DNA of 7,322 nucleotides from Bacteroidota bacterium (GTDB lineage: Bacteria; Bacteroidota; Bacteroidia; Chitinophagales; Chitinophagaceae), in the NCBI GenBank assembly GCA_028875955.1, contig JAGWTX010000119.1, forward strand, positions 1 to 7,322, given 5' to 3'. Shown piece by piece: positions 6,792-7,322 of the stretch. Position numbers and translations under genes: made by a program. The notes under the pieces were generated by a model. The model was not told the origin of the DNA and did not search any database. It saw only the letters and a program-made list of their open reading frames with translations. The stretch's first letter is position 1, and every line of letters begins with the position of its first letter.

Positions 6792-7322
6792 ATTCCGAAA
6801 CTAAGCTTTTTCAAATAAGTTTGGGTAAATCCTGCTTCATCTAAAAGTTTTAAAAAGTTTTGACCTTCCGGGAAGGCCTGAACACTATCGTTCAGATATT
6901 GGTAGGCGTCTTTATTCTTTGCAAACAGTTTTCCGATAAAGGGCGTTATCCTGTTCATGTAAAAAGAAAACAGAAAAGATAAAAAACCCGCATCGGCTTT
7001 TGAAAATTCCAGTACCACCAGTTTTCCGCCAGGTGCCAGCACCCGGTACATTTCTGAGAGTCCTTTTTCAAGATGTTGAAAATTACGGACACCAAATGCA
7101 ACGGTGATCGCATCAAAGGACTGATCGGCGAAACGGATCACTTCGCTATCCCCTTTCAGTAATTGAATCTGCCTGTTCAATCCCAGCTTATCCAGCTTCT
7201 TTCTCCCCAGTTCCAGCATCCCTTCCGAAATATCAATTCCGGTAATGGAATCCGGTTGTAATTGTCTATAGGTCAGGATGGCTACATCGCCGGTACCGGT
7301 TGCCACATCCAGTATTTTTTTG
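6764..7322 (-). CDS. ubiE: Menaquinone/ubiquinone C-methyltransferase UbiE/MenG, 5' end outside window
   Basis: The last 185 residues are present. The frame stays open to the window edge, reading KKILDVATGTGDV, so the true start lies beyond 7322; the GTG at 7306 is internal. The seen part contains the SAM-binding motif DVATGTGD, the acidic loop GIDISEG, and FGVRNFQHLEKGLSEMYRVL running into APGGKLVVLEFS, which matches the second UbiE signature with Ala in place of the common Lys. YQYLNDSVQAFP is also characteristic. The upstream UbiE signature is not in view. The enzyme methylates demethylmenaquinol to menaquinol using S-adenosylmethionine; since Bacteroidota use menaquinone, the MenG role is the likely one. 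About 55-60 N-terminal residues are missing relative to the usual length near 240. The stop codon lies inside the first codons of the porT-like gene. Confidence 0.94.
   Translation of the reverse strand, partial: KKILDVATGTGDVAILTYRQLQPDSITGIDISEGMLELGRKKLDKLGLNRQIQLLKGDSEVIRFADQSFDAITVAFGVRNFQHLEKGLSEMYRVLAPGGKLVVLEFSKADAGFLSFLFSFYMNRITPFIGKLFAKNKDAYQYLNDSVQAFPEGQNFLKLLDEAGFTQTYLKKLSFGICTIYCGSK

Overview
The window looks like ordinary chromosome from a member of the Bacteroidota, most likely Chitinophagales/Chitinophagaceae. This is inferred from the gene content: a PorT-like type IX secretion protein directly behind ubiE/menG, a dihydroorotase of the Bacteroidota kind, a short MutS-like ATPase, and start sites without clear Shine-Dalgarno sequences. 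I see no phage, insertion sequence, CRISPR array, tRNA or rRNA gene.

Layout. Bases 1-140 are non-coding and hold a 76-bp tandem repeat, each unit carrying a strong GC-rich palindrome. The array starts at or before the window edge and abuts the 3' end of a minus-strand yifB/comM gene (146-1687). A 266-bp divergent intergenic region (1688-1953) follows, then the only plus-strand gene (1954-2403), a J-domain protein with a C-terminal KTSC domain. A short convergent gap (2404-2475) holds a possible terminator hairpin. The rest, 2476-7322, is one minus-strand run. In transcription order it is ubiE/menG (5' end cut by the window edge), a porT-like gene overlapping it by 28 bp, pyrC-like dihydroorotase, a short MutS-like ATPase, and an exported bicupin protein. 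Gaps are 79 bp before pyrC, 59 bp before the MutS-like gene and 29 bp before the cupin gene.

How the genes fit together. The run mixes housekeeping functions: menaquinone methylation, type IX secretion/gliding, pyrimidine synthesis, a DNA-binding type ATPase and a periplasmic cupin. The overlap of ubiE and porT suggests translational coupling. The close spacing of the MutS-like and cupin genes suggests co-transcription. No shared pathway is evident for the whole run. YifB/ComM is known as a branch-migration helicase in natural transformation.

No clearly new multi-gene system is visible. The best leads are the palindromic 76-bp tandem repeat, the MutS-like ATPase without a mismatch-recognition domain, the J-domain/KTSC fusion, and a dihydroorotase with Gln in place of the first metal-site His.
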